Shown piece by piece: positions 7,040 through 16,408 of a DNA stretch of 64,000 bases (positions within the stretch are counted from its first letter, which is position 1; every line of letters begins with the position of its first letter). The notes beneath the pieces are model-generated. The model saw nothing but the letters and a program-made list of their open reading frames with translations, had not been told where the DNA came from and did not search any database. Origin of the DNA: 79-D21 sp022839995 (GTDB lineage: Bacteria; Synergistota; Synergistia; Synergistales; 79-D21); the NCBI GenBank assembly GCA_022839995.1, contig JALHIN010000001.1, forward strand, positions 1-64,000, given 5' to 3'. The translations under genes and the position numbers were made by a program.

Positions 7040-7051
7040 CGATTGAAAACG

Positions 7052-7087
7052 AAAGGCCTGTTGCCTTCGGGCAACAGGCCTTTTTTT
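7052..7087 (+). terminator. Rho-independent terminator after frr
   Basis: A 14-bp stem around a TTCG loop (7052-7065 with 7070-7083), ending in a run of T. It closes the rpsB-tsf-pyrH-frr cluster. Confidence 0.9.
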
Positions 7088-7165
7088 CTGGACAAGGCCA
7101 AAGGACGAAGTTATGATGGAACCGCAAAGGCATAAAGGTTTATTCTTGGGTGGGAGGAATTCCGT

Positions 7166-8110
7166 GTGAAGGAACGCGTGGTAGTCGCACTCGGAGGCAA
7201 TGCCATCTTGCAGAGGGGACAGAGGGGAACGGCTGCCGAACAGATGGAAAACATTCAAAGGACGGCGCGGGAAGTCGTAAAAATGATCCAGGCCGGGTAC
7301 CAGGTGATCCTGACGCATGGAAACGGGCCGCAGGTCGGGACCATCCTCATCCAAAACGAACTGGGCGCACGGCAGGTGCCTGCCATGCCGATGGACATCT
7401 GCGGAGCGGAAAGCCAGGGATTCATTGGCTACCTTTTCTGCCAGGCGCTTGCTAACTGCGCCCGCAGGAAAAAGATCCCCTTGCCCAAACCGGTTTGCAT
7501 CGTAACCCAGGTTCGAGTCGACCGCAACGATCCTGCTTTTCGAAACCCGACCAAACCCGTCGGGCCATTCTTTTCTGAAGAGGAAGCAAGGAAGCGGATG
7601 AACGAAAGGAAGGAAACCTGGGTTGAAGACGCCGGAAGGGGATGGAGGAGGGTTGTCCCCTCACCGGATCCCAAGGAGATCATCGAAAAGGACGCGGTAA
7701 GGACCCTCGTGGAGCAGGGATTCGTGGTCGTCGCCTCCGGGGGGGGCGGCATCCCGGTTGTCGAAGGAGAAGATGGCGGTCTCGTTGGGGTCGAGGCGGT
7801 CATTGACAAGGACCTGGCAGCCGAGAGGCTTGCCCAGGATGTCAAGGCCGATTTGTTGTTGATCCTGACCGACGTCTCCCAGGTCCTGGTCCGTTACCGT
7901 CAACCCGACGAGAAACCGATCGGTTCCATCAGGGCAAAAGAACTGGAGGTTTACCACCGGGAAGGTCATTTCAAGTCGGGAAGCATGGGGCCAAAGGTGG
8001 AAGCGACGCTCCGGTTTGTTCGAAACGGTGGGAAAAGGGCTGTCATTGCACGTCTCGACGAAGCCCTCGAAGCCTTGGAGGGGACCAGGGGGACTCAGGT
8101 CCACCCTTAA
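7166..8110 (+). CDS. arcC: Carbamate kinase
   Basis: Makes ATP from carbamoyl phosphate and ADP in arginine or citrulline fermentation, or runs in reverse. The 314 residues are full length. Motifs include ALGGNAIL, THGNGPQVG, the SGGGGIP phosphate loop, and AVIDKDLAAE for nucleotide binding. GTG at 7166 follows GGGAGGAA by 7 nt. No arginine deiminase or ornithine carbamoyltransferase gene is adjacent, so the source of carbamoyl phosphate is not shown here. Confidence 0.95.
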   Translation: MKERVVVALGGNAILQRGQRGTAAEQMENIQRTAREVVKMIQAGYQVILTHGNGPQVGTILIQNELGARQVPAMPMDICGAESQGFIGYLFCQALANCARRKKIPLPKPVCIVTQVRVDRNDPAFRNPTKPVGPFFSEEEARKRMNERKETWVEDAGRGWRRVVPSPDPKEIIEKDAVRTLVEQGFVVVASGGGGIPVVEGEDGGLVGVEAVIDKDLAAERLAQDVKADLLLILTDVSQVLVRYRQPDEKPIGSIRAKELEVYHREGHFKSGSMGPKVEATLRFVRNGGKRAVIARLDEALEALEGTRGTQVHP

Positions 8111-8118
8111 CGATGTGG

Positions 8119-8165
8119 AAAGGAAGGGGCGGGCCTGGAAAAATCCCGGGCTGCCCCCTCCCTTT
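8119..8165. terminator. Imperfect hairpin between convergent arcC and aminotransferase genes
   Basis: A GC-rich interrupted inverted repeat (AAAGG..AGGGGC paired with GCCCC..CCTTT) fills the gap between the two stop codons. There is no T run on the plus strand, so its terminator role is only suggested by position. Confidence 0.4.
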
Positions 8166-8174
8166 ACGGTTTCT

Positions 8175-9362
8175 CTACAGTTCCGAAAGGAACCGGTGGA
8201 AACGGGACATCCCTTCCGTTATTTCCTCAACGGAGTTCGAGTAGGAGACCCGCAGAAAACCAGGAGCAAGGAAAGCGCTTCCGGGAACGGCGGCGACGTA
8301 TTGGCTCTCCAGGAGGGCCTTGCAGAACGAAACGTCGTCAGAAAGAGCCTGTCCCCGGTAGCTTTTTCCGAGGCATTTTCCTGCATCGATGAACACATAG
8401 AAGGCCCCGTCCGGTTCGGTGACCGAGATGTGGGGCATTCCCTTCAGGGCATCGAGAATCAATGTCCTTCGCTCTTCAAAAGCTCTGCGCATGGATTCCA
8501 CGTCCGCTTCCGAATTTTTGATTGCTCCGACGGAAGCCCATTGGGAAATGGATGTCGGGTTGGAAGTCAGGTGACCCTGGATTCCTCCCATTTTCTCGAT
8601 CAGGGGTTTTGGGCCGAGAGCATATCCGATCCTCCAGCCGGTCATCGCATAGGCCTTGCTGACTCCATTGATCAGAAGAGTCGAGTCCCTTAACGAGGGG
8701 GCCACCGAAAGAAGGTTGGAATGGACTTCCTTACCGTAGACAAGGCGTTCATAGATTTCATCAAAAACGATCCAAAGCCCCCTTTCGCGAGCAACGGCAG
8801 CGATTTCTTCCAGCAGCGAGCGGGGATAAACGGCCCCGGTAGGGTTGTTTGGTGTGTTGACCAGGATGCCGACCGTGCGTGGGGTGATCGCAGTCTCGAT
8901 TTGCTCACGAGTGGGGAGAAAATGGTTCTTAGAGGTGTCGAGGACAACGGGGCGACCGTCACAAAGGGAGATCTGCTCGACATAGCTCACCCAGGCAGGA
9001 GCAAAGAGGATGACTTCGTCGCCGGGATTCAGAAGGCATGCAAATGCCTCGTAAAGGAGCGGTTTTGCCCCGGCTCCCACAAGAATTTCATCCTGTCGGT
9101 ATTCCAGTCCGAAACGCCGTACGTAATAGGATTGGATGGCTTCTTTCAGCTCGGGGATGCCGGAAGTGGGCGTATAATGAGTTTCCCCCCGGTTTATGGC
9201 GTCAATGGCGGCCTGCACGGCGGCCGGCGGGGAAGCGAAGTCCGGCTCACCTGCACCAAAGGAAATGACGGGTTTCCCCTCGCGCTTCAGTTGCTTCGCT
9301 TTCGCCACGACTTCGAGTGTAGCAGAAGGCGCAAGCTTTAAGGCTCGATCCGATAGGCGCAT
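8175..9362 (-). CDS. Class I aminotransferase (aspartate aminotransferase-like)
   Basis: PLP enzyme of 395 residues, most like the AspB/AspC I-gamma subgroup. Seen are GAGEPDF near the N-terminus, NTPNNPTG, DEIYERLVY, the PLP lysine in SKAYAMTGWRIGY, and a late arginine in FLRVSYSNS that should bind the substrate carboxylate. Aspartate is the likely substrate, but related enzymes use prephenate, alanine or aromatic amino acids. ATG at 9362 gives the normal N-terminus; an upstream in-frame extension has no similarity. Convergent with arcC. Confidence 0.9.
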   Translation of the reverse strand: MRLSDRALKLAPSATLEVVAKAKQLKREGKPVISFGAGEPDFASPPAAVQAAIDAINRGETHYTPTSGIPELKEAIQSYYVRRFGLEYRQDEILVGAGAKPLLYEAFACLLNPGDEVILFAPAWVSYVEQISLCDGRPVVLDTSKNHFLPTREQIETAITPRTVGILVNTPNNPTGAVYPRSLLEEIAAVARERGLWIVFDEIYERLVYGKEVHSNLLSVAPSLRDSTLLINGVSKAYAMTGWRIGYALGPKPLIEKMGGIQGHLTSNPTSISQWASVGAIKNSEADVESMRRAFEERRTLILDALKGMPHISVTEPDGAFYVFIDAGKCLGKSYRGQALSDDVSFCKALLESQYVAAVPGSAFLAPGFLRVSYSNSVEEITEGMSRFHRFLSEL

Positions 9363-9515
9363 CGCCTCACGTCCCTTTCTTTTAGGTTTGCATTCCTTGA
9401 ATCGAAATTTTAGCAGATTTGATGAAGAGTTGCGAAAAAACCAAAAAGAAGGCATAGCTCTAATACGACGGTCTTATAACGCTTCAGGGTGTACTATGAA
9501 GAAAGCCGGAAGGGG

Positions 9516-9524
9516 TGCTATAAT
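9516..9524 (+). promoter_or_regulatory. Extended -10 promoter of hpf
   Basis: TGCTATAAT is a perfect extended -10 element. The -35 region is poor, as is common for this class. It lies 43 nt before the hpf start. Confidence 0.6.
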
Positions 9525-9567
9525 CCTCTCAAGGCAACAGTTCGGACGTCGGAATGGAGGGGTGCCT

Positions 9568-10116
9568 ATGAGCGTACGGTTTGTCTCGCGCAACGTTGAG
9601 CTCACTGAAGACCTGAAGGACTACATGGAAAAGAAACTTGGGAAACTTGAAAAATTCTTCGACAAGATTCTGGATTCGAAGGTTACCCTAAGCCATAGCA
9701 GGGGTATGTTCGTGGTCGAAATTACCTCGAATGTCAATGGTGTCGTGATGAGGGGCGAAGAATACGCGCCGGACCAGAGGAAGGCATTCGACGGAGCCAT
9801 CCGGAACATTGAAACGCAGGTCAAAAAGCACAAGAACTTCCTGAAAGACCGTGCCTTCCTGAAGACCCATGACCTTTCCCCTGAGCTGGCCAGCCTGTAC
9901 ACGGCTGCAGAAGAGACCGTCCCGTCGATGAAGGAAGAGGAAATCGTGAAAACCAAGAAATTTCCCCTACGCCCAATGAGTCCTTCCGAGGCCACCCTTC
10001 AGATGGATCTACTCGGCCACAGCTTTTTTGTATTTCGTAACGCGGAAACGGGACAAACAAACGTTGTATACAGGAGGAAAGAGGGCGGATACGGTCTCCT
10101 GGAACCGGAAAGCTGA
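9568..10116 (+). CDS. hpf: Ribosome hibernation-promoting factor, long form
   Basis: Binds the 30S decoding region and dimerises 70S ribosomes into 100S particles when growth slows. The N-terminal HPF/YfiA domain (residues 1-100, with VRFVSRNVELTEDLKDY and KAFDGAI) is followed by a linker and the C-terminal dimerisation domain. That domain includes KKFPLRPMSPSEA, LLGHSFFVFRN and VYRRKEGGYGLL, and marks the long form (182 residues). ATG at 9568 follows GGAGGGG. The gene is monocistronic between its own promoter and terminator. Confidence 0.96.
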   Translation: MSVRFVSRNVELTEDLKDYMEKKLGKLEKFFDKILDSKVTLSHSRGMFVVEITSNVNGVVMRGEEYAPDQRKAFDGAIRNIETQVKKHKNFLKDRAFLKTHDLSPELASLYTAAEETVPSMKEEEIVKTKKFPLRPMSPSEATLQMDLLGHSFFVFRNAETGQTNVVYRRKEGGYGLLEPES

Positions 10117-10129
10117 AACCGAAACGACC

Positions 10130-10154
10130 AGGGGCCCAAGGGGCCCCTTTTTTT
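10130..10154 (+). terminator. Rho-independent terminator after hpf
   Basis: AGGGGCCC and GGGCCCCT pair around a 3-nt loop and run into seven T. Confidence 0.88.
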
Positions 10155-10186
10155 CTGGACTCTGAAAAACAGGGAGAGTTGGGTAA

Positions 10187-10549
10187 ATGCATGAAATGTC
10201 TCTCGTGGAAGCGCTCCTCGATTCTTTGCTCCCGCTTTGTGCCGAAAACGGATGGAAAAAGGTGGAGCGGATCCATTTGAAAATCGGAAGCCTCCGGCAG
10301 GTCATCCCAGAAGCGCTTGTGTTTTGTTTTAAAACGGCCTCTGCCGGTACTCCCCTTGCTGAAGCCGAAATCGAGATCGCAGAAATCGGAATCCGGCAGA
10401 AATGCGAACGATGCGGTTTAGAATGGGGAGGGGAGATCCCCCTAGGCCGGTGTGCCGCGTGCGGTTCAATTGAAATCACCACGACGGCTGGGTTCGAAAT
10501 GGAAATCGATTCGCTGGAGGTTTGGGACAATGACGACGAAACGGATTAG
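10187..10549 (+). CDS. hypA: Hydrogenase nickel-incorporation protein HypA
   Basis: Delivers nickel to [NiFe]-hydrogenase, with HypB. The 120 residues start MHEMS, providing the nickel-binding His2. The zinc site is built from two CxxC pairs, CERC and CAAC. It heads a tightly packed run and overlaps hypB by 20 nt. The rest of the hyp set and the hydrogenase are not in this window. Confidence 0.95.
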   Translation: MHEMSLVEALLDSLLPLCAENGWKKVERIHLKIGSLRQVIPEALVFCFKTASAGTPLAEAEIEIAEIGIRQKCERCGLEWGGEIPLGRCAACGSIEITTTAGFEMEIDSLEVWDNDDETD

Positions 10550-11201
10550 CTTGATCCAGTCCGTGATGGCCGCCGACGAGCGGTTCGCATCCCGGATCCG
10601 TTCAATGATGGCTGAAAGGGGCATTCTTCTTCTGAACCTCATTGGCTCTCCTGGGGCGGGCAAGACGACCCTCCTCGAGGAAACCCTCAAAAGGTGCCGC
10701 TTTCGTGCCGCGGTCATAGAGGGAGATGTCGCGACAGCCCGTGACGCCGAAAGAATCGCTTCATGCGGGGTTCCCGTAATTCAGATCAACACGAGGGGCG
10801 GCTGCCACTTGGAAGCCAACCTGGTTTTACGTGCAATTGAAAACCTCGAACTGGAAAAAGTGGACGTCCTTTTCATCGAAAACGTCGGCAATCTCGTTTG
10901 CCCTGCAGAATTCGACCTCGGGGAAGACTTGAAAATCGCCGTCTGCAGCATGGCGGAAGGTGCCGACAAGCCGCTGAAATACCCGCACCTGTTCCATACC
11001 TGCGGGGCGGTCGTCCTGACGAAGAAGGACCTTTTTCCCTACATCCGTTTCGACCGGGATCTTTTCTGGAAGGATGTCGAAACGTTAAACGCCAGGGCGG
11101 AAAAATTCGAGGTCGACAATCTTTCTGGCGATGGAATCGCTGCCTGGCTTGACAGAGTGGAAACATGGCTGAGACAAAAACGAGAACCGAAAAGAGCCTG
11201 A
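10530..11201 (+). CDS. hypB: Hydrogenase nickel-incorporation GTPase HypB
   Basis: GTPase driving nickel insertion into [NiFe]-hydrogenase. The 223 residues carry the P-loop GSPGAGKT, EGDVATARDAERI, GGCHLEA (metal-binding Cys-His at the G-domain dimer interface), ENVGNLVCPAEFDLGE and LTKKDL. The N-terminal His-rich stretch and CxxCGC motif of some HypB proteins are absent. ATG at 10530 is 9 nt after GGAGG. It overlaps both hypA and the helicase gene. Confidence 0.95.
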   Translation: MTTKRISLIQSVMAADERFASRIRSMMAERGILLLNLIGSPGAGKTTLLEETLKRCRFRAAVIEGDVATARDAERIASCGVPVIQINTRGGCHLEANLVLRAIENLELEKVDVLFIENVGNLVCPAEFDLGEDLKIAVCSMAEGADKPLKYPHLFHTCGAVVLTKKDLFPYIRFDRDLFWKDVETLNARAEKFEVDNLSGDGIAAWLDRVETWLRQKREPKRA

Positions 11202-13150
11202 CGGGGTTGAACCCGAAGCAGCTCGAGGCGGTCGAGTACTGCGGCGGCCCCCTTCTCCTCCTTGCAGGAGCAGGAAGCGGGAAAACGAGGGTTCTCGCCT
11301 GCAAGGCCGCGTACCTTGTTTCCAAGGTCGGCATACCGGCCAGCCGAATCCTTGCGGTGACCTTTACGAACAAGGCGGCCAACGAGATGAGGGAGCGGGT
11401 TCGAACCCTTCTCGGAACGGATGCGAAGGGGCTCCAGGCATGCACCTTTCATTCCTACGGCCTTCGTTTCCTTCAGAGACACTCGAATGCCCTTCCGAAA
11501 GTCGGAAGGCGGAGGGATTTTGTCGTTTTCGACCGTACGGATTGCCGGTCTGTACTGAAAAGAATCCTGGAAAAAATGAATCTCGACCAGGAACGAATCG
11601 AGATCTCATGGGTGCTGGATCAGCTCTCCAGGAGAAAGTCCCTGGACGCAAGCGGAGCAGAAGGATTCGAGGACAGGCTGGTCGAAATCGAAAAAGCCTA
11701 TGAAGCCGTTCTGGAGGAACAGAATGCCGTCGATTTTGACGACCTGCTGAGGCTTCCGCTGGAAATGCTGAAGGATCCTGAAATCCTGGCGAAAGAGCGT
11801 GCGGCGCTGGATTGGGTCCTCGTTGACGAATACCAGGATGTAAACCGGCCCCAGTACAACCTCCTCCGCAAACTCGTGGGCGAATCCGGCCGGATCATGG
11901 TGGTAGGCGATCCCGACCAGTCGATATACGGGTGGCGCGGTGCCGATATGCAACTAATCCTGAATTTCGAAAGAGATTTCCCCGGGGCGAAAACGGTAGT
12001 CCTGGATCAGAACTACCGTTCTACGGCACAAATCCTTAGGGCTTCGAACGGCCTGATCACGAACAACCTGAAACGGAAACCCAAGAACCTTTGGACGGAC
12101 CGCGACCGGGGGGAACCCGTGAGGATCCACTTGCACGGCGATGAAAAACAGGAGGCGGCCTTCCTTCTCTCGGAAATCGAGTCCCTATGCAGGAAAGGGT
12201 ACCGATACGGCCAAATTGCCCTTCTCTACAGGGTCAACGCACTCAGCCGAACCTATGAGCAGGCTTTTCTTTCCCGCGGGATCCCCTACAAGGTTGTCAG
12301 GGGGACAGCCTTTTACGAAAGGAAAGAAGTCAAGGACGTCCTGTCTTTCATGAGGTTGGCCCTCAACCCGACGGATATGGTCTCGCTCCAACGAATCGGG
12401 AACATCCCTCCCAGGGGGTTGGGCAAAAAAGGGCTCCAGCAATTGGGGGAATCCTTGCTGGTGAATCCCCTCATGGATTCGAGGGAAAAGTGGAAATGCA
12501 TCGCGGAAGGCCGAGCCGGCCTTTCTGGGAAAACCGCGGCTTCCTGCATGTCCCTCGGAGTTCAGATGGTGGGAATCCTGGATCGTTCCGACAACTTTGC
12601 TGCGGCTTTGCGGTTTATCTGGGAAGATTCCGGTTACGGCGATCATTTGGCGAAGACCGATCCGCAGGGCTTCGAAGATCGGCGGGACAATGTGATGGAG
12701 CTGCTGTCGATTGCCTCGAAGCAGGAAGGGAACCTGGCGGAAATTCTTGCCGAAATCTCCCTTTTCACGGATCTTGAAAAAATGGACGACACCGCGGATG
12801 CCGTGAGCCTTCTGACGCTCCACGCGGCGAAGGGACTCGAATTCCCGGTTGTTTTCATGGTTGGTTTGGAGGAGGGCGTATTTCCCCATTGCCGGTGTTT
12901 TGAAGAAGGGGAGGGCGTCGAGGAAGAGAGAAGGCTTTGCTACGTCGGCATGACACGGGCCGAAGAGAGGCTCTACTTGACTGCAGCAGAAAGCCGAGTC
13001 CTCTTCGGGACGGTCCAGAAGAACGGCTTTTCACGGTTCCTTTGGGAGATCCCCCAGGATTCGGTGAAGATCTCGGAAAGTATCCGTCAGGAGGAGAGGA
13101 GAATTCCCTATGCTGGTCGTGGGGCTTACGGGAGACGTTGGGGCTGGTAA
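11165..13150 (+). CDS. pcrA: UvrD/PcrA-type DNA helicase
   Basis: Superfamily 1A 3'-5' helicase for repair and replication-fork maintenance. Motifs in order: LNPKQLEAV (Q motif), AGAGSGKT (Walker A, residues 34-41), VTFTNKAA (Ia), VDEYQDVN (II), VVGDPDQSIYGWRGA (III), YRS (IV), LTLHAAKGLEFPVVF (V) and RRLCYVGMTRAEERLYL (VI). At 661 residues it is shorter than typical PcrA, mainly because the C-terminal tail is reduced. It starts inside hypB (37 nt overlap) and runs 41 nt into coaE. PcrA or UvrD cannot be separated by sight. Confidence 0.93.
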   Translation: MAETKTRTEKSLTGLNPKQLEAVEYCGGPLLLLAGAGSGKTRVLACKAAYLVSKVGIPASRILAVTFTNKAANEMRERVRTLLGTDAKGLQACTFHSYGLRFLQRHSNALPKVGRRRDFVVFDRTDCRSVLKRILEKMNLDQERIEISWVLDQLSRRKSLDASGAEGFEDRLVEIEKAYEAVLEEQNAVDFDDLLRLPLEMLKDPEILAKERAALDWVLVDEYQDVNRPQYNLLRKLVGESGRIMVVGDPDQSIYGWRGADMQLILNFERDFPGAKTVVLDQNYRSTAQILRASNGLITNNLKRKPKNLWTDRDRGEPVRIHLHGDEKQEAAFLLSEIESLCRKGYRYGQIALLYRVNALSRTYEQAFLSRGIPYKVVRGTAFYERKEVKDVLSFMRLALNPTDMVSLQRIGNIPPRGLGKKGLQQLGESLLVNPLMDSREKWKCIAEGRAGLSGKTAASCMSLGVQMVGILDRSDNFAAALRFIWEDSGYGDHLAKTDPQGFEDRRDNVMELLSIASKQEGNLAEILAEISLFTDLEKMDDTADAVSLLTLHAAKGLEFPVVFMVGLEEGVFPHCRCFEEGEGVEEERRLCYVGMTRAEERLYLTAAESRVLFGTVQKNGFSRFLWEIPQDSVKISESIRQEERRIPYAGRGAYGRRWGW

Positions 13151-13757
13151 ATCGACCGTGGCCGAGGCATGGAAGAAGCAGGGGGCCTTTCTGATCGACA
13201 GCGACGAAGTGGTGCGCTCCCTCTGGTCGACGGAACGCCTCCGTGCTGAAGCGATGAAACGCTTCGGGGAAAAGGTGCTCCATTCGAAAGACGGTTCGGT
13301 GGACCTCTCGGCGATTGCGGATGCGGTCTTTACTAAAGAAGAAGACTACCGGTGGGTTTGCAAACTGCTCCATCCGCTTGTGTTGGAAAAAATCGCAGGG
13401 ATGCTCGTAGGGAAAAGCGGTTGGATCGTAGTCGAACTGCCGCTGCTGTTTGAAGCGGGGAGGCCTCCTTGGATCGATCTCGTGGTTTTCGTGGAAGCTC
13501 CAAGGGAAATCCGCATTGAAAGGACGATACGCCGGGGGTGGAATAATGGAGAGCTGGAACGGAGGGAAAAGTGGCTCTTGCCGTCCTCCTTCAAAGCCGA
13601 GCAATCCGACATCGTTCTGAAAAACGATGGAGAGCTGGAAAACTTCCTCGAAAGAGTCCAAAAGATGGGGCATACCTTGAAACAGTTCGCAATGGCGGAG
13701 GGGGAGCCTTTTTCCTCCATTGAACGGAAAATTCGGCTGCTGGAGGCGTTACGTTGA
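13110..13757 (+). CDS. coaE: Dephospho-CoA kinase
   Basis: Phosphorylates dephospho-CoA in the last step of coenzyme A synthesis. The 215 residues show the P-loop GLTGDVGAGKST, DSDEVVR and HPLVLEKI, and VVELPLLFEAG, the usual coaE signature. Two other CoA genes, coaBC and coaD, are elsewhere in the window. GGAGGAGAGG precedes ATG at 13110. Its stop overlaps the next start (TTGA). Confidence 0.94.
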   Translation: MLVVGLTGDVGAGKSTVAEAWKKQGAFLIDSDEVVRSLWSTERLRAEAMKRFGEKVLHSKDGSVDLSAIADAVFTKEEDYRWVCKLLHPLVLEKIAGMLVGKSGWIVVELPLLFEAGRPPWIDLVVFVEAPREIRIERTIRRGWNNGELERREKWLLPSSFKAEQSDIVLKNDGELENFLERVQKMGHTLKQFAMAEGEPFSSIERKIRLLEALR

Positions 13758-16408
13758 GGATCATCACGAGCCATATCGGTGCCGATTTTGATTCCTTTTC
13801 CAGCATGGTGGCCGCATCCAAGCTTTACGAAGATTCGACCCTCTGTTTCTCTGGTGCGGCTTGCAGAAACCTCAGGGAATTCCTGAAAAGGTTTGGCAAC
13901 CGGTGGAAAGTCCTGACGCCGAGGAGGATCAACTTCGACGAGATCGACCACCTTGTGGTGGTCGATGCACGGTCCCGGTCCAGGATAGGCCCGTTCGGTT
14001 CCCTCTGTGGAAAGGAGGGCGTCCTCATCCATGTTTATGACCATCACCCTCCAGTCAGCGACGAAATCCCTGCCAAGAAGGCCCTCATCGAACCGGTCGG
14101 TTCGACCACAACGTTGCTCGTCGAGAAACTGATTGCCTTGAACATACCGATCCAGCCTTTCGAGGCGACGCTCTTTTCGATGGGGATCTACGAGGACACG
14201 GGAGCGCTTACTTTCGGTTCGACGACGAGCCGGGATTTTCACGCTGCGGAAAAACTGCGGGAAATGGGAGCCGACCTGACGATTGTTCCCCTGCACATCG
14301 AGATGAACCTGAACGCCGGTGAACGGAAGTTGCTGGATAACCTCATCGAGAATGCCCGCACCCGCTTTATCGGAGGAGCAAAAATCGTCCTATCGGAAAC
14401 ATCCAGCGAGGTTTACGTTGAGGGAATCTCGCTCTTTGTCCACCGGCTGCGGGATTTTTTCGATGCCGATGTTGCCCTGGCGGTCGTTTACATGGAAAAC
14501 CGCACGTACATCGTGGCAAGGGGAAGGCCCGAGCTGATCGATGTTGCCAAATTCCTGGAACCCTGGGGAGGAGGAGGCCATGCCCAGGCGGCTTCCGTCA
14601 CTATCCCCGGCAGCCAAAGGAAAGGGATCCTGGAACAGCTGGAAAGGAAGCTGGAAGAAAGCATCCGGCCCCTTGTCCAGGTCCGCGATGTCATGAGCAG
14701 TCCGGTGATGGCAGTTGAACCCGGGCTGGCGATCGATGACGCGTACCGCCTGATGATCCGTTACGGGCATGCCGCTTTGCCCGTTGTGGACGAAAAAGGG
14801 ATTTCCGGAATCATCACGAGAAAGGACCTCGACAAGGCAGAACTCCACGGACTTGGAAACGTTCCGGTATCGGACTTCATGACGGAGGGGGTCATCACGG
14901 TCCCTCCTGAAGCATCGGTTTCCGAGGCACACCGAATGATGGTCCTTTACAACATCGGGCGGCTGCCGGTTGTCGATATCAACGGCAAACTTCTCGGGAT
15001 CGTAACTCGGACGGATCTGCTCCGAGCCCTTTTCCCCTACTCTCTTGCACCGGAGGATCAGGCGGGTGAGATCTCCCGCCCCTGGACGGAAGACGTTGGC
15101 GAACTCATGTCACAGGAACTTGTTCCATGGGTCCAGATCCTCCTGCGAAGGTTGGGTGAACGGGCCGAAACCTTGGGGATGAAGGCACACGTGGTCGGAG
15201 GATTTGTCCGTGATCTCTTGCTCGGGCGCCAAAATCTCGATCTTGACATGGTGATCGAAGGAGATGCCGTCGAGTTTGCCCGGTCCTGGGAGAGGGACGG
15301 TTGCCGAATCGCAATTCACCAAAGGTTCAAAACCGGAACGATCGTTTTCCCTGGGGGGCGGAAGGTCGACGTGGCAACAGCAAGAAGGGAATTTTACGAA
15401 TTCCCCGTAGCACAGCCGGAAGTCACTACGGATTCCCTGAAACACGATCTTTTCAGGCGGGATTACACCGTCAACGCCATGGCGATCACGGTAAACCCGG
15501 GTGAATGGGGGAAGCTCCACGATTATTTCGGAGGGCGGAGGGATCTTCAGAAGAAGACCCTGAACGTCCTTCATAACTTGAGCTTCGTGGAAGATCCGAC
15601 GAGGGTGCTTCGAGGGGTCCGCCTGGAACAGAGGCTTCATTTTCGAATCGGGCCGACGACACTTCGTTTGCTGGAAAGTTGCATCAGGGGAGGACTGGTC
15701 GCCAGGTTGTCGGGGGTACGCCTCAGAAGCGAGCTTGAGCTGATCCTCACGGAGAAGGAACCTTTTCCCATCGTGAAAAGGCTTTCTGAACTGGGGTTTT
15801 GGCAAAATCTCGCACCTGGCTTGAAGATTGGCCAGGAATGCCGAAAGGCCTTCCTCAGGCTCTCCTTTTTCCTGATAAGGATGGGCCGCGATTTACCGGA
15901 TTTCGGGAAGACGGAATGGCTGGCCTTCCTTTGTGCCCTTCTGCTCGAATCCGACCCGCAGGCGGCTGAAGCCTCGATAACCCGGCTCCATCTCGGGCAG
16001 GAGGAAGGACGCATCGTGAGGGAGGGGCTGGAAGGGCTAAGGACCATCGAGCAGGTGCTCGGCGGAAGGCAGGAAAAGAAGAATTCGGAAATCGTGAAAG
16101 CCCTTGAAAATGTTTCGTTTACCGTTATCCTGTTTTGGGCGGCAGCAACCAGCCGTTGGAGAGTGAGGCGGAGGCTTCTTGTCTACCTCCTGCGCCTGCA
16201 CCGGATCAGGTCCATGCTTACGGGCCGTGATTTGATCGACCTCGGTTTTCGCAAGGGGCCACTGGTTGGCGAAGTTTTGGAAGGGCTTAAATTCGCCAGG
16301 CTAGAGGGAGAGGTCGAAACGCGCGAGGAAGAGGTCGAATGGGTCCTGAACCATTTCCCCCCTGGAAAGTGCGGTGATCCCGATGTTCACGATGCCAAGA
16401 CTCGCTGA
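13754..16408 (+). CDS. DHH phosphoesterase / CBS pair / class II tRNA nucleotidyltransferase fusion
   Basis: An 884-residue multidomain protein. Residues 1-150 are a DHH domain (GADFDSF, VVVDARSRS, YDHHP at 95-99). Residues 200-300 are DHHA1 with GGGGH at 272-276. Two CBS domains span about 310-430. Residues 475-620 are the nucleotidyltransferase head (VGGFVRDLLL, catalytic DLD at 496-498, RRDYTVNAM), followed by RNA-binding helices. This architecture is known for A-adding or CCA-adding enzymes in deep-branching bacteria. The head should repair the tRNA 3' end, and the DHH part may trim RNA or hydrolyse a small nucleotide. Whether it adds A only or CCA is not readable by eye. TTG at 13754 overlaps coaE. 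Confidence 0.92.
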   Translation: MRIITSHIGADFDSFSSMVAASKLYEDSTLCFSGAACRNLREFLKRFGNRWKVLTPRRINFDEIDHLVVVDARSRSRIGPFGSLCGKEGVLIHVYDHHPPVSDEIPAKKALIEPVGSTTTLLVEKLIALNIPIQPFEATLFSMGIYEDTGALTFGSTTSRDFHAAEKLREMGADLTIVPLHIEMNLNAGERKLLDNLIENARTRFIGGAKIVLSETSSEVYVEGISLFVHRLRDFFDADVALAVVYMENRTYIVARGRPELIDVAKFLEPWGGGGHAQAASVTIPGSQRKGILEQLERKLEESIRPLVQVRDVMSSPVMAVEPGLAIDDAYRLMIRYGHAALPVVDEKGISGIITRKDLDKAELHGLGNVPVSDFMTEGVITVPPEASVSEAHRMMVLYNIGRLPVVDINGKLLGIVTRTDLLRALFPYSLAPEDQAGEISRPWTEDVGELMSQELVPWVQILLRRLGERAETLGMKAHVVGGFVRDLLLGRQNLDLDMVIEGDAVEFARSWERDGCRIAIHQRFKTGTIVFPGGRKVDVATARREFYEFPVAQPEVTTDSLKHDLFRRDYTVNAMAITVNPGEWGKLHDYFGGRRDLQKKTLNVLHNLSFVEDPTRVLRGVRLEQRLHFRIGPTTLRLLESCIRGGLVARLSGVRLRSELELILTEKEPFPIVKRLSELGFWQNLAPGLKIGQECRKAFLRLSFFLIRMGRDLPDFGKTEWLAFLCALLLESDPQAAEASITRLHLGQEEGRIVREGLEGLRTIEQVLGGRQEKKNSEIVKALENVSFTVILFWAAATSRWRVRRRLLVYLLRLHRIRSMLTGRDLIDLGFRKGPLVGEVLEGLKFARLEGEVETREEEVEWVLNHFPPGKCGDPDVHDAKTR

